NCBI RefSeq assembly: GCF_003289965.1
Contig: NZ_QMBQ01000003.1
Coordinates: 682,001 to 746,000 of the forward strand
From: Mesorhizobium atlanticum
GTDB lineage: Bacteria > Pseudomonadota > Alphaproteobacteria > Rhizobiales > Rhizobiaceae
Reading direction: 5' to 3'
DNA length: 64,000 nucleotides
Shown here: one piece after another, positions 35,293-44,312 of the stretch
Position numbering within the stretch: position 1 is the first letter of the stretch
How the letters are laid out: each line of letters opens with the position of its first letter
Position numbers and translations under genes: made by a program
Notes under the pieces: model-generated
Databases searched by the model: none
What the model saw: only the letters and a program-made list of their open reading frames with translations
What the model was told of the DNA's origin: nothing

Positions 35293-35378
35293 TGGTGCGG
35301 ACGACGGGAATCGAACCCGTACGATCAGAGATCGAGGGATTTTAAGTCCCTTGCGTCTACCAATTCCGCCACGTCCGC
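35293..35378 (-). tRNA. tRNA-Leu(UAA)
   Basis: On the minus strand a complete 86-base leucine tRNA is present with encoded CCA. The acceptor arms are GCGGACG and CGTCCGC. The D-arm contains GGCGGAATTGGTAGACGC. The anticodon stem AGGGA/TCCCT holds the loop CTTAAAA, giving anticodon TAA. The extended variable arm and T-arm GGGTTCGATTCCC are intact. It should decode UUA and UUG leucine codons. Confidence 0.97.
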
Positions 35379-35559
35379 AGGCGTGCCCTTTTCAGACGCC
35401 TGATATGGGCCGTCAAGCGATGTTTCCGATCGTCCCGCAGTTTGCGTGGGTGATCCGTCGCATAGATTTAACATTAGTGATGTTTAAAATGCATGGTTCC
35501 GCAAACCGATCTCATTAGCGTTTGTCTGCGAGCATCAGGCTGGTTGTGGTGCTGGAACC

Positions 35560-35787
35560 ATGCGTGGGGCAGGTTGGATCAGAGGGCTGCGGGAGGCGGA
35601 GGCGCGTCAGTTGCGCAGCGAGATCGATCGGCTCGAGCGAGGGCTGATCGAGACGGCCAATTCGAAGGCAAGATGTAACCTGCACGAGGTCGCGCATACG
35701 CTGCGCTGGCAAAAAGCGCGACTTCGGCGGCTGGAGGAGTGCTTGGCCGCGATGCCGGCCGGAAAGCCGGCCTCGAACCGATCCTGA
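35560..35787 (+). CDS. Possible small helical protein
   Basis: A 75-codon frame codes a charged, helix-prone product (GLREAEARQLRSEIDRLERGL and HTLRWQKARLRRLEECLAAM), which could form a two-helix coiled coil. The helical heptad pattern and normal codon bias favour a real gene. The Shine-Dalgarno is weak and I know no family, so this is tentative. It lies in the gap between tRNA-Leu and an outer-membrane protein gene. The flanking bases 35379-35559 and 35788-36037 show nothing clear. Confidence 0.4.
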   Translation: MRGAGWIRGLREAEARQLRSEIDRLERGLIETANSKARCNLHEVAHTLRWQKARLRRLEECLAAMPAGKPASNRS

Positions 35788-36037
35788 CCAACCGGTTGCA
35801 GCCTCGTCGGCGAAGCGTATCCGCCATGTCCGGTTCCGGCGGGGCAGGCAATTGGAAAGTGGCGCGATCGCGGAATTTCGATCCACCCTGGGATCGATAG
35901 GGTTCGTTGCGCGGCGGGTCGATCCGCCGAGGCCGGCGTCTATCAGGCCCTACCCATTCCCCCGCCCCCTGCGGGCGCCGGCCACCCCAGTTTTCAAGAG
36001 ATAATAAGGGACGGAGCCGCCGCGACGGCGGCAAGCC

Positions 36038-36688
36038 TCAGAATTTATAGCTGAAATTCACGCCCAGCGTCTGCAGCTTCACGTCCTGGTCGCGCTCCGT
36101 GAAGGTGTCCGAAGCGTCGAAATGCTCCTTGCCGAAATCGTAATAGCGGTATTGCGCGCCGACGACGACATTGTTGGTCAAGGCATAGTCGACGCCAGCG
36201 CCGAGCGTCCAGCCGGTGCTGGTATGGGTCCGGGCAAAGCTTGTGCCTGCCGTCTGCGAGGTCTCGATGCCGGCAAAAGCGACGCCACCAATGCCGTAGA
36301 GCAGCACGCGATCCATAGCGTAGCCTGCCTTGGCATTGATTGATCCGAACCATTTGACGTCGGTGCCGAATGCGTTTGCCGGACCGGCGGTGCCGTCGAT
36401 CGAGGCGTAGTTGAGGTCGGCCTCGGCGCCGATCACGGCCTGATCGAACTGCCAGAGCCCCGCAACATGGCCGCCGACAAAACCGCCGTCGATACCGGGC
36501 TTAACAGAACCGCCACCGACGGTGATGTCGGAACGGCCCCAGCCATAGCCGGCCTGCATGCCGGCATAATAGCCGGTCCAGTCGAAGCCGGGCGCGGTCA
36601 TCGGCAGATCAGCGCCCAAATCCGCCGCCCAGGCAGACCCGGACAGCAGGGCAAGAAAGCCGGCACTGGCGAGCGTCAGTCGACGCAT
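36038..36688 (-). CDS. Outer-membrane beta-barrel protein (Omp25/Omp31-like)
   Basis: The 216-residue protein has a signal peptide (MRRLTLASAGFLALLSGSAWAA) and alternating strands starting FDWTGYYAGMQAGYGWGRSD, through GGFVGGHVAGLWQFDQAVIGAEADL, ending with KLQTLGVNFSYKF; the terminal Phe after a strand is the BAM signal. It matches the eight-strand OMP_b-brl porin-like proteins of Rhizobiales, which stabilise the envelope. The gene is divergent from adenine deaminase. Confidence 0.93.
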   Translation of the reverse strand: MRRLTLASAGFLALLSGSAWAADLGADLPMTAPGFDWTGYYAGMQAGYGWGRSDITVGGGSVKPGIDGGFVGGHVAGLWQFDQAVIGAEADLNYASIDGTAGPANAFGTDVKWFGSINAKAGYAMDRVLLYGIGGVAFAGIETSQTAGTSFARTHTSTGWTLGAGVDYALTNNVVVGAQYRYYDFGKEHFDASDTFTERDQDVKLQTLGVNFSYKF

Positions 36689-36847
36689 CGAGCACTCCGA
36701 AATGGCGGTTCCGAAAGAACTCCTTGGGGAAGACTAGCCCCTTTCGCCGCTGAACGGAATTGCATCTCTGCAACAGTGGTTTACGACCGATGCTCTGGCT
36801 CCAGGCACCGACATTTGCCAAAGTGCCTCATGCAGAGGACTCAGCCA

Positions 36848-38665
36848 ATGACGAACGCCAAGCCGACAAGCGCCGCAAAACCGAAGCCGTGGACACAGGT
36901 CGCGACACATCTGGTCGATGTCGCGATGGGCCGAAAGCCCGCGGATCTAGTCATCCGCAATGGTCGCTGGGTGAATGTCCATTCGGGCGAGATCATCCCC
37001 GGCACCGACATCGCGATCGCCGCCGGGCGCTTCGCCTATTGCGGGCCGAATGCCAGCCACGCCATCGGGCCGGGGACCAAGGTCGTCAATGCCGGCGGGC
37101 GCTATCTGGTGCCCGGCCTTTGCGACGCGCATATGCATGTCGAAAGCGGCATGGTGACGGTGACGGAGTTCTGCCGCGCGGTGATCCCGCATGGCACCAC
37201 CTCGATGTTCATCGATCCGCACGAGATCGCCAATGTGCTCGGGCTGCCGGGTGTCAGGCTGATGCATGACGAGGCGGTCGCGATGCCGATCAACGTGCAT
37301 GTGCAGATGCCGTCCTGCGTGCCGTCGGCGCCGGGGCTGGAGCACGCCGGGGCCGAGTTGACGGTCGCCGACGTGGCCGAGGCCATGACCTGGGAAAACA
37401 TCATCGGGCTCGGCGAGGTGATGAATTTCCCCGGCGTCGCCGCCAACAATCCGGTGATGTCGGGCGAGATCGCCGAGACGGTCAAGGCCGGCAAGACGGT
37501 CGGCGGGCACTATGCATCGCCCGATCTCGGCCTGCCGTTCCACGGCTATGTCGCGGGCGGGGCGGAGGACGACCATGAAGGCACGCGCGCCGAGGATGCG
37601 ATCGCGCGCGTGCGCCAGGGCATGAAGGCGATGCTGCGGCTGGGGTCGGCCTGGTACGACGTCGCGGCGCAGATCAAGGCGGTGACCGAAGGTGGCATCG
37701 ACCCGCGCAACTTCATTCTGTGCACCGACGACAGCCATTCCGGCACGCTGGTGCACGAAGGCCATATGGACCGGGTGGTGCGGCATGCCATCCAACAGGG
37801 CCTGAAGCCGGTGACGGCGATCCAGATGGCGACGCTCAACACCGCTCAGCATTTCCGGCTGGAGCGCGAGATCGGCTCCATCGCGCCGGGGCGACTGGCC
37901 GATCTGCTGATCGTTTCAGACCTTGCCCAGATGACCATAGACGAGGTCTATGGCCGCGGCGTCAGGCTGGCGAAGGCCGGCAAGCTCGAGATCGACATCC
38001 CCGCCTATGACTATCCGCAATCCGCGAAGAACACGGTCAAGCTCGGCAAGAAGCTCGCGGCGAAGGATTTCGACATTTCCGCGCCGCAGGGCGCCAACGA
38101 GGTGCGGGCGCGGGTGATCGGCGTGATCGAGAACCAGGCGCCGACGCGGGCGCTGGAGGCCGATCTGCCCGTCGAGGACGGGTTGGTCGCCATGGATCGG
38201 CGCAACGACATCTGCCAGATCGCCCTGGTCGAGCGCCATCGCGGCACGGGCGGCGTCACCAATGCCTTCGTCTCCGGTTTCGGTTATGTGGAAGACTGCG
38301 CGATGGCATCGAGCGTGGCGCATGACGCGCACCACATCATCGTCGTCGGCACCAACAAGGAAGACATGGCTTTGGCCGTCAACCGGCTGGGCGAGGTGGG
38401 CGGCGGCGTGGTGCTCTATTCGAAGGGCAAGGAACTGGCGCTTGTCGAGATGCCAATCGCCGGCCTGATGTCGGACGAACGCGCCGAGATCGTCGCGGCG
38501 AAAGCCGAGCAACTGACCGAGGCCATGCGCAAGGTCGGCTGCTCGCTCAACAACGCCTATATGCAGCACTCGCTGCTGGCGCTGGTGGTCATTCCGGAAC
38601 TCAGGATCTCGGATGTGGGCCTGGTCGACGTGACGACCTTCCAGAAAGTCGATCTTTTTGTCTGA
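36848..38665 (+). CDS. ade: Adenine deaminase
   Basis: The 605-residue amidohydrolase has the layout of the bacterial Ade family: LVIRNGRWVNVHSGEIIPGTDI, the metal motif LVPGLCDAHMHVESGM near 96-111, TSMFIDPHEIANVLG, HYASPDLGLPFHG, a C-terminal VIENQAPTRAL and the conserved FVSGFGYVEDCAMASSVAHDAHHIIVVG. It deaminates adenine to hypoxanthine for purine salvage. I chose the ATG at 36848 (AGGA 9 bases upstream); an ATG 18 bases earlier is possible. Confidence 0.95.
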   Translation: MTNAKPTSAAKPKPWTQVATHLVDVAMGRKPADLVIRNGRWVNVHSGEIIPGTDIAIAAGRFAYCGPNASHAIGPGTKVVNAGGRYLVPGLCDAHMHVESGMVTVTEFCRAVIPHGTTSMFIDPHEIANVLGLPGVRLMHDEAVAMPINVHVQMPSCVPSAPGLEHAGAELTVADVAEAMTWENIIGLGEVMNFPGVAANNPVMSGEIAETVKAGKTVGGHYASPDLGLPFHGYVAGGAEDDHEGTRAEDAIARVRQGMKAMLRLGSAWYDVAAQIKAVTEGGIDPRNFILCTDDSHSGTLVHEGHMDRVVRHAIQQGLKPVTAIQMATLNTAQHFRLEREIGSIAPGRLADLLIVSDLAQMTIDEVYGRGVRLAKAGKLEIDIPAYDYPQSAKNTVKLGKKLAAKDFDISAPQGANEVRARVIGVIENQAPTRALEADLPVEDGLVAMDRRNDICQIALVERHRGTGGVTNAFVSGFGYVEDCAMASSVAHDAHHIIVVGTNKEDMALAVNRLGEVGGGVVLYSKGKELALVEMPIAGLMSDERAEIVAAKAEQLTEAMRKVGCSLNNAYMQHSLLALVVIPELRISDVGLVDVTTFQKVDLFV

Positions 38666-38683
38666 TCGGAACCGGCGCCAGGT

Positions 38684-38780
38684 CAGGATGATGTTTCGTT
38701 GAAACACCATCCTGATCCAGGTCTTTCTTGGAGCATGATCTCTTCCAAAAAGCGGTTCCCACTTTTTGGGATCATGCTCT
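38684..38780. repeat. Composite palindromic intergenic element (two hairpins)
   Basis: First hairpin: AGGATGATGTTTC, loop GTT, GAAACACCATCCT (about 38685-38713, one mismatch). Second hairpin: GAGCATGATC at 38731-38740 pairs perfectly with GATCATGCTC at 38770-38779, and inside it CCAAAAAG faces CTTTTTGG. It lies between the convergent genes ade and DUF900, and can serve as a bidirectional terminator. A degenerate relative of the second hairpin lies at 44945-44995. Confidence 0.75.
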
Positions 38781-38792
38781 AACAGAAACGGA

Positions 38793-39953
38793 TCATTCGC
38801 CGCCGGTGGCTATGGTCAGCACTTTGAACGGCGTGGTGATGACCACCTCGGCCACCGATCCCACGGCTTTGCCGAGCCCTTGGCCGATATTTTCCAACCC
38901 GGCCCCCTGAGGCTCGTCCGCCCGCAGGGCCGCCGGCGTGCGCAGCCGGTCGCCGAGCAATTGCACCAGGACCGGGTTATCGGCGAATTTGGCATGGTTC
39001 AGGCCGCCGTCTCCGCCCTTGGTCTTGGTAAGGTCGACCACGACCACGCCGTAGCTCGCGAGATCGGCGGCGTTGCCGTAGTCGCCGACGCGCGGCTTGT
39101 CGCCGGAAATGAAGCTCGACAGTTTCAGCGCCCGGTCGTCGCCTGAAAGCAGGATGGCGAAGGGCTTGTCGGGCTTGCCGTAGCGGATCATCTGCTTCTT
39201 GAAGACATCGACGTCGATGTCGGGCGAGGCGAGGATGACATAGCCGAGCTTGCCGCCGAGATCGCGGTCGCCGGTGATGGCGAGCTGGCGCAGCGCCTCC
39301 ATCGTCAGCCAGGTGCCCATCGAATGGGCGATGATGTCAATGCTCTTGACACGAGTCCTGGCGAGCATCCTGAGCGTCGCCTCAAGATCATCGCGCGCCG
39401 CGTTGGCGCTGTCCTTGTCGTAGATATAGCCGGTCGCCTTGGCGCTCGACGCCCATGAGAACAGCACCGGGGTACCCGGATATTTGGTGTCATGCGCTAT
39501 CTGCGTGATGCGATAAATGCCGTCGTCGAAACCGTTGTTGAAGCCGTGCACGAAGACCAAAGCGCGGTCGCCGCGCATGGAGATGTCGGCGCCGACCGCC
39601 TTTGCGAATTGCTGCGCATCGCCATAATGGACGACGTCGGTGGCCGTGAACTGCTTGGCGGGGTTGGAGTCGGCGGAGCCCTTGGCGCGCTCGATGGCGC
39701 CGACCTGGTGGATCTTCGGCACGGTGACGTCGACGCGGGCGTAGCTGGTGGTCAGCGAACGGTCGCCGTCGAACACCTGGCGTGGGTCCTTGGTCGCCTG
39801 CTGGCGGGTCGTGGCGACGAAGATCTCGTGACTGGCAGCAATGTCGGAGGCTGGCGCAGAGACAGTTTTGCGGTTGAGCAGATCGTGCGTAGGGCCGGCG
39901 CAGCCGGCGAGGGCGAGCGCGAAGGCAAGGCCGACAACGATCTTCACATGCAC
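38793..39953 (-). CDS. DUF900 alpha/beta-hydrolase lipoprotein, copy A
   Basis: The 386-residue product has a lipoprotein signal (VVGLAFALALAGC with lipobox LALAGC), then a DUF900 hydrolase: TRQQATKDPRQVFDGDRS, VFVHGFNNGFDDGIYR, the nucleophile elbow IAHSMGTWLTME and YVILASPDIDVDVFKKQM. It is a likely envelope-anchored esterase with unknown substrate. Start codons are GTG (39953, or 39947/39959); alignment with the neighbouring paralogue supports 39953. It has an extra C-terminal tail of about 60 residues that copy B lacks. Confidence 0.88.
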   Translation of the reverse strand: MHVKIVVGLAFALALAGCAGPTHDLLNRKTVSAPASDIAASHEIFVATTRQQATKDPRQVFDGDRSLTTSYARVDVTVPKIHQVGAIERAKGSADSNPAKQFTATDVVHYGDAQQFAKAVGADISMRGDRALVFVHGFNNGFDDGIYRITQIAHDTKYPGTPVLFSWASSAKATGYIYDKDSANAARDDLEATLRMLARTRVKSIDIIAHSMGTWLTMEALRQLAITGDRDLGGKLGYVILASPDIDVDVFKKQMIRYGKPDKPFAILLSGDDRALKLSSFISGDKPRVGDYGNAADLASYGVVVVDLTKTKGGDGGLNHAKFADNPVLVQLLGDRLRTPAALRADEPQGAGLENIGQGLGKAVGSVAEVVITTPFKVLTIATGGE

Positions 39954-40064
39954 AGTCACCCGGGATCCCCCAAGGGCGGCAAAGCTCCCCATTACTCCGA
40001 TAAAGGCAGAGAGCGGCCGGGTCCAGTTCAAAGTCAACGCGATACGGAAACCGCGCGGATGGGA

Positions 40065-41141
40065 TTACTGCGCGGCCAGTTGCCGGATACGGTCGGTGAC
40101 GTCGCGGTCGCTGGCGAAGCCGTCATCCTCGCGCAGCCGCTGGCCGATCATCTGCACCATCATCGGGTTGTCGGCGAACTTGGTGTGGTTGAAGCTGTCG
40201 CTGCCCTTCATCTTGGAAAGATCGACCACGGTGACGCCATAGGAGGCGAGGTCGGCCGCGTCCCGATAGTCGCCGACGCGCGGCCGCGAGCCGGCGATCA
40301 GGCCGGAGAGCCGCAGCGCCCGGTCGTCATCCGACAGGAGCAGGATGAAGGGCTTGTCCGGCTTGCCGTAACGGCGCATCTGGCTCTTGAAGACGTCGAC
40401 ATCGATGTCGGGCGAGGCGAGCACCACGTCGCCTAGCTTGCCGCTCAGATCGCGGTCGCCGGTGATGGCGAGCTGGCGCAGTGTCTCCATCGTCACCCAG
40501 GTTCCCATCGAATGGGCAACGATGTCGATGCGCCGGGCACCGGTCTGCGCCAGCATCCGCAGCGTCACTTCCAGCTGATCGCGGGCGGCGGCGGCACTTT
40601 CCTTGTCATAGACATAGTCGGTGGTCTTGGCACCGGAAGCCCAGGAGAACAGCACCGGTGTACCCGGATAGCCGGAATCATGGACGATCTGGGTCAGCCT
40701 GTAGACGGCATCGTCGAAGCCGGTGTTGTAGCCGTGGACGAAGACCATGACGCGGCCGCCGCGGGCATCGATGTCGGCATTCAGCGCGCTGGCGAATTTC
40801 GGCTGCGTGTCATAGCCGATGACTTCGGAGGCCATGAAATACTTGGTCGGGTCGTCCGACTTGCCGCGCGAGCGGCGCTCGATCTGGCCGGCCTGGTGAA
40901 CGGGCGGAACGGTGACGCTGACGCGGGCATAGTTCAGCGTTGCCGAGCGTTCGCCGTCAAAAACCTTGTTCGGGTCGCTAGAGGGTTTACGCGTGGTGGC
41001 GATGAATATCGAGTGATTGCCCGCGATCTCCGTCGCCTGGGTCGGCACGACGACGCTGCCCAGGATTTCCTGCGTCTGGGGACCCGCGCAGCCCGCCGTC
41101 AGCAGCGCAAGGGCTATGATGAAAATCGTCTTCAATCGCAC
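40065..41141 (-). CDS. DUF900 alpha/beta-hydrolase lipoprotein, copy B
   Basis: The 358-residue paralogue of the preceding gene: signal LKTIFIIALALLTAGC (lipobox LTAGC), TRKPSSDPNKVFDGERS, MVFVHGYNTGFDDAVYR, VAHSMGTWVTMETLRQLAITG and LASPDIDVDVFKSQM. The two share almost the whole hydrolase core, including the run MRRYGKPDKPFILLLS in this copy. It starts with GTG at 41139-41141. The pair is probably a recent tandem duplication, and copy B is the upstream gene in the shared unit. Confidence 0.88.
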   Translation of the reverse strand: MRLKTIFIIALALLTAGCAGPQTQEILGSVVVPTQATEIAGNHSIFIATTRKPSSDPNKVFDGERSATLNYARVSVTVPPVHQAGQIERRSRGKSDDPTKYFMASEVIGYDTQPKFASALNADIDARGGRVMVFVHGYNTGFDDAVYRLTQIVHDSGYPGTPVLFSWASGAKTTDYVYDKESAAAARDQLEVTLRMLAQTGARRIDIVAHSMGTWVTMETLRQLAITGDRDLSGKLGDVVLASPDIDVDVFKSQMRRYGKPDKPFILLLSDDDRALRLSGLIAGSRPRVGDYRDAADLASYGVTVVDLSKMKGSDSFNHTKFADNPMMVQMIGQRLREDDGFASDRDVTDRIRQLAAQ

Positions 41142-41374
41142 GTCGACACTTTCGCTGGCACTTCCACTCCGGCCATGACTGGCCGTCCACCTCCGCGAAG
41201 AACTCCCCCATAGGCCAAGTGCGGCTAAAGTAAGTCGTGTCCAGTGGAAATCCGGTTCTCACCGGGCGACTGTCGGCGGAGTGTTGCGCGAAAGCCAAAA
41301 CGGCGGCAGGAAGGTTTCCGCACGGCCAGGCCTGTCCTGGCGCCTGCCGCCGAGCCCAAAATGAGGGATTTCCG

Positions 41375-42631
41375 TTGAACAGCTTCTCTTCTCGCGTTGC
41401 CGCTGCCGCCGAAGCGATCCGTGAAATCTTTCCGGAAACGCCGCTGCAGGAGAACGACTATCTGTCGAAGAAGACCGGCGCCCGTATCCTTCTGAAGCGC
41501 GAGGACCTGACGCCGGTGCGCTCCTACAAGATCAGGGGCGCCTTCAATTTCTTCCGCAAGGCGCTTGCCGCCGGCAACGATGCCGAGCTGTTCGTCTGCG
41601 CCTCGGCCGGCAACCATGCGCAGGGTTTTGCCTTCGTCTGCCGCCATTTCGGAAAAAAGGGCGTCGTGTTCATGCCGGTGACGACGCCGCAGCAAAAGAT
41701 CGACAAGACGCGGCTGTTCGGCGGCGATTTCGTCGAGATCAGGCTGGTCGGGGACTTCTTCGACGATTGCTACCGCGCCGCCTTCGAATTCACCGAAAGC
41801 GCCGGCGCGCATATGGTGCCGCCCTTCGACCACAAGGACATCATCGAAGGACAGGCGACAGTTGCCTATGAGATCGCGGCGCAGATGCCGGGCGGGCGTG
41901 CGCCCGATATCGTCATGCTGCCCGTGGGCGGCGGCGGCCTTGCCGCCGGCGTGACCCATTATTTCGCCGACCAGCATCGCGACCCGCGCTTCGTGTTCTG
42001 CGAGCCGGCGGGCGCGCCAAGCCTGCGCGAGAGCCTGGCCAGCGGCAAGCGGGTGAAGCTCGCCAAGGTTGACAATTTCGTCGACGGCGCCGCGGTGGCC
42101 GAGATCGGCCGCGAGCCGCTGCGCCACCTCAAGGACTTCACCGCCGATGCCGTCCGGCTGGTTCCGGAAAACCGGCTCTGCGCCACGATGATCGAGATGC
42201 TCAATGTCGAAGGCGTGGTGCTGGAGCCGGCCGGGGCACTGGCGATCGACGCGCTGAAGGATTTTTCACGCAAGGAGATCAGGGGCAAGACCATCGTCGC
42301 GGTCGTCTCCGGCGGCAATTTCGATTTCGAGCGGCTGCCCGACGTGAAGGAGAGGGCGCTGCGCTTCGAGGGGCTGAAGAAGTATTTCATCATCCGCTTC
42401 CCGCAGCGGCCGGGCGCATTGCGCGATTTCCTCGAAATGCTCGGTCCCGACGACGACATCGCCCGCTTCGAATATCTGAAGAAGTCGGCGCGCAATTTCG
42501 GCTCGGTGCTGATCGGCATCGAGACCAAGGACCGGCGCAATTTCGACCTGCTGAAGGCCAATTTCGACGCCGAGGGCGTGCAGTATCAGGACATCACCGA
42601 CAACGAGACGCTGGCGGGCTTCATCATATGA
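41375..42631 (+). CDS. ilvA: Threonine ammonia-lyase (threonine dehydratase)
   Basis: The 418-residue PLP enzyme starts at a TTG codon (41375), supported by AGGG about 8 bases before it and by the conserved start NSFSSRVAAAAEAIREIFPETPLQ. Lys52 in SYKIRGAFNF is the PLP lysine; SAGNHAQGFAF, PVGGGGLAAG and GVVLEPAGALAIDAL complete the fold. A short C-terminal ACT-like part (KYFIIRFPQRPGALRDFLEML) follows, as in the single-ACT IlvA. It makes 2-oxobutyrate for isoleucine. Its stop overlaps the next gene as ATGA. Confidence 0.95.
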   Translation: MNSFSSRVAAAAEAIREIFPETPLQENDYLSKKTGARILLKREDLTPVRSYKIRGAFNFFRKALAAGNDAELFVCASAGNHAQGFAFVCRHFGKKGVVFMPVTTPQQKIDKTRLFGGDFVEIRLVGDFFDDCYRAAFEFTESAGAHMVPPFDHKDIIEGQATVAYEIAAQMPGGRAPDIVMLPVGGGGLAAGVTHYFADQHRDPRFVFCEPAGAPSLRESLASGKRVKLAKVDNFVDGAAVAEIGREPLRHLKDFTADAVRLVPENRLCATMIEMLNVEGVVLEPAGALAIDALKDFSRKEIRGKTIVAVVSGGNFDFERLPDVKERALRFEGLKKYFIIRFPQRPGALRDFLEMLGPDDDIARFEYLKKSARNFGSVLIGIETKDRRNFDLLKANFDAEGVQYQDITDNETLAGFII

Positions 42632-43188
42632 GCGCAAAACAAAGCACGGTCTTCGTCGCGCTGTTTTCCGGCATCAATGTCGGCGGCAACCGCATCGTCA
42701 AGATGGCGGAACTCAAGGCCTTCTTCGAGAGCCTCGGCTTCACCGATGTCGCGACCTATGTGCAGAGCGGTAACGTCGTGTTCCGGGCGAAGAAGCAGGA
42801 CGCGGCGGCGCTGACCAGGGAGATCGAGGCAGCCTTCGAGAAGAAGTGGGGTTTTCATTCGCGCATCATGGTGCGCGATGCCGGCTGGTTCGAGCGGCTG
42901 GTCAAGGATAATCCCTATCCCGAGGTCGCTGGCGAGCCGACCAAGCTGCACGCCTATGCGCTGGAGCGGGAACCGACCGCCGAGGAGACGCAGCGGCTCG
43001 CCGACAAATGCACCGGCCCCGAGCGCTTCGAGATCAAGGGCGACGTGCTTTATCTTCACGCGCCGGACGGGCTCGGCAAATCGGTCTTCGCCAATCTGAT
43101 CCCGCGCACGTTGAAGGTGCCGGGCACGGCGCGCAACTGGCGCAGCGTCCTGGCGTTGCTCGATATGGCCGGAAAAGCCGGCGGCTGA
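42628..43188 (+). CDS. DUF1697 protein
   Basis: The 186-residue protein opens with the DUF1697 signature VALFSGINVGGNRIVKMAELKAFFESLGF and continues TYVQSGNVVF, HSRIMVRDAGW, and ends KVPGTARNWRSVLALLDMA. The family is widespread and of unknown function. Its ATG overlaps the ilvA stop by four bases, so it is translationally coupled, but no functional link to isoleucine synthesis is known. Confidence 0.93.
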   Translation: MSAKQSTVFVALFSGINVGGNRIVKMAELKAFFESLGFTDVATYVQSGNVVFRAKKQDAAALTREIEAAFEKKWGFHSRIMVRDAGWFERLVKDNPYPEVAGEPTKLHAYALEREPTAEETQRLADKCTGPERFEIKGDVLYLHAPDGLGKSVFANLIPRTLKVPGTARNWRSVLALLDMAGKAGG

Positions 43189-43198
43189 TCGCCGATCG

Positions 43199-43486
43199 TC
43201 AGGCGGCCTTTTGCCAGTCGAAGCTCAATTCCTCGCGGAAGGCGAAGCGCTTGATATGGTCGGCGACCACTGTCTCCAACCGGTCCAGCGAAGCTTCATC
43301 GTCGGCGGCCAAAGCGATGTGCAGCGCATGATCGTCGGCATCCATCACGGTGCGGCCAATCGAGAGCTGGATAGCGCCGTGGCGCGGGTCGAACTCGACC
43401 GGGAATTTGTGAGACCAGTGCTTGCAAAGCTGCTGCAGGTAGCGACTGGCATGTTCGGTAGCGACATCGGCGCGGCTGGTCGGCAT
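43199..43486 (-). CDS. DUF2218 protein
   Basis: A 95-residue protein: SRADVATEHASRYLQQLCKHWSHKFPVEFDPRHG, a small LDRLETVVADHIKRFAFREEL C-terminal helix. It matches DUF2218, found with iron- or siderophore-related genes in some species. No such gene is adjacent here. The ATG at 43484-43486 has AGGAGAA upstream. Confidence 0.9.
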   Translation of the reverse strand: MPTSRADVATEHASRYLQQLCKHWSHKFPVEFDPRHGAIQLSIGRTVMDADDHALHIALAADDEASLDRLETVVADHIKRFAFREELSFDWQKAA

Positions 43487-43610
43487 GAAATTCTCCTGGC
43501 GGATGAAGAAACGCCAGCCTGGACGAGGCTGGCGCCAATTCCCGGTAGATAGGCGGTATCCGGCGAAACGCCAGCGGCGTCCAGTCAAACCGGCGCGGGA
43601 CCGCCGGCCT

Positions 43611-44051
43611 TTACCAGACGCCCGTGTTCGGCATCGAGGCCCAGGGTTCGGCCTTTGCCTTGGCCGGGCCTTTCTGCAGCAGCTCGATCGAGATGCCGTC
43701 CGGCGAGCGGATGAAGGCCATGTTGCCGTCGCGCGGCGGGCGGTTGATGGTCACGCCGCCGTCCATCAGCTTCTGGCAGGTGGCGTAGATATCGTCGACC
43801 TCATAGGCGAGGTGGCCGAAATTGCGGCCGCCCTTGTAGTCTTCCGGGTCCCAATTGTAGGTCAGCTCGACCAGCGGCGCCTTCTCGTTGATGCCGCTCT
43901 GCTCGTCTTCCGGAGCCGCGAGGAAGATCAGCGTGTAGCGGCCCTGCTCGTTTTCGTAGCGGCGCACCTCCTTCAGGCCGAGCTTGTTGCAGTAGAAATC
44001 GAGCGACTGATCGATATCGGCGACGCGGACCATTGTGTGCAGATAGCGCAT
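43611..44051 (-). CDS. gloA: Lactoylglutathione lyase (glyoxalase I)
   Basis: The 146-residue VOC protein starts [26 protein letters not shown] and has the metal ligands of GloA: His5, Glu in LVELTYNW, His in FGHLAYEV and Glu in ISIELLQK. It isomerises the glutathione hemithioacetal of methylglyoxal. The length is slightly above E. coli GloA through an extra C-terminal tail of about 15 residues. The ATG at 44049-44051 is at the conserved position. Confidence 0.95.
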   Translation of the reverse strand: MRYLHTMVRVADIDQSLDFYCNKLGLKEVRRYENEQGRYTLIFLAAPEDEQSGINEKAPLVELTYNWDPEDYKGGRNFGHLAYEVDDIYATCQKLMDGGVTINRPPRDGNMAFIRSPDGISIELLQKGPAKAKAEPWASMPNTGVW

Positions 44052-44312
44052 GGCGGCTTCCTCGGGTTGTTGGGGTTGCCGGGCACAATAGGGGCCGCCC
44101 GGCGAAAGGGCAATCGTCCGACAATAGCAGCGGCGGGGTCGATTTTGGGGCCTCGCCAATCGTCTTCGGAAAGCGCCGGCAAACGACATTTCAGCCTTTC
44201 CGGTACTGAACGGTGAAAAAAGGCACGTCAGCCCTTGCACACCCCGGAAGCCGCAGTGTTAATCTCTTGGCAAGAATCAGTTGCTGTTCAGTTGGAAAAA
44301 GGGGGCATTCGT

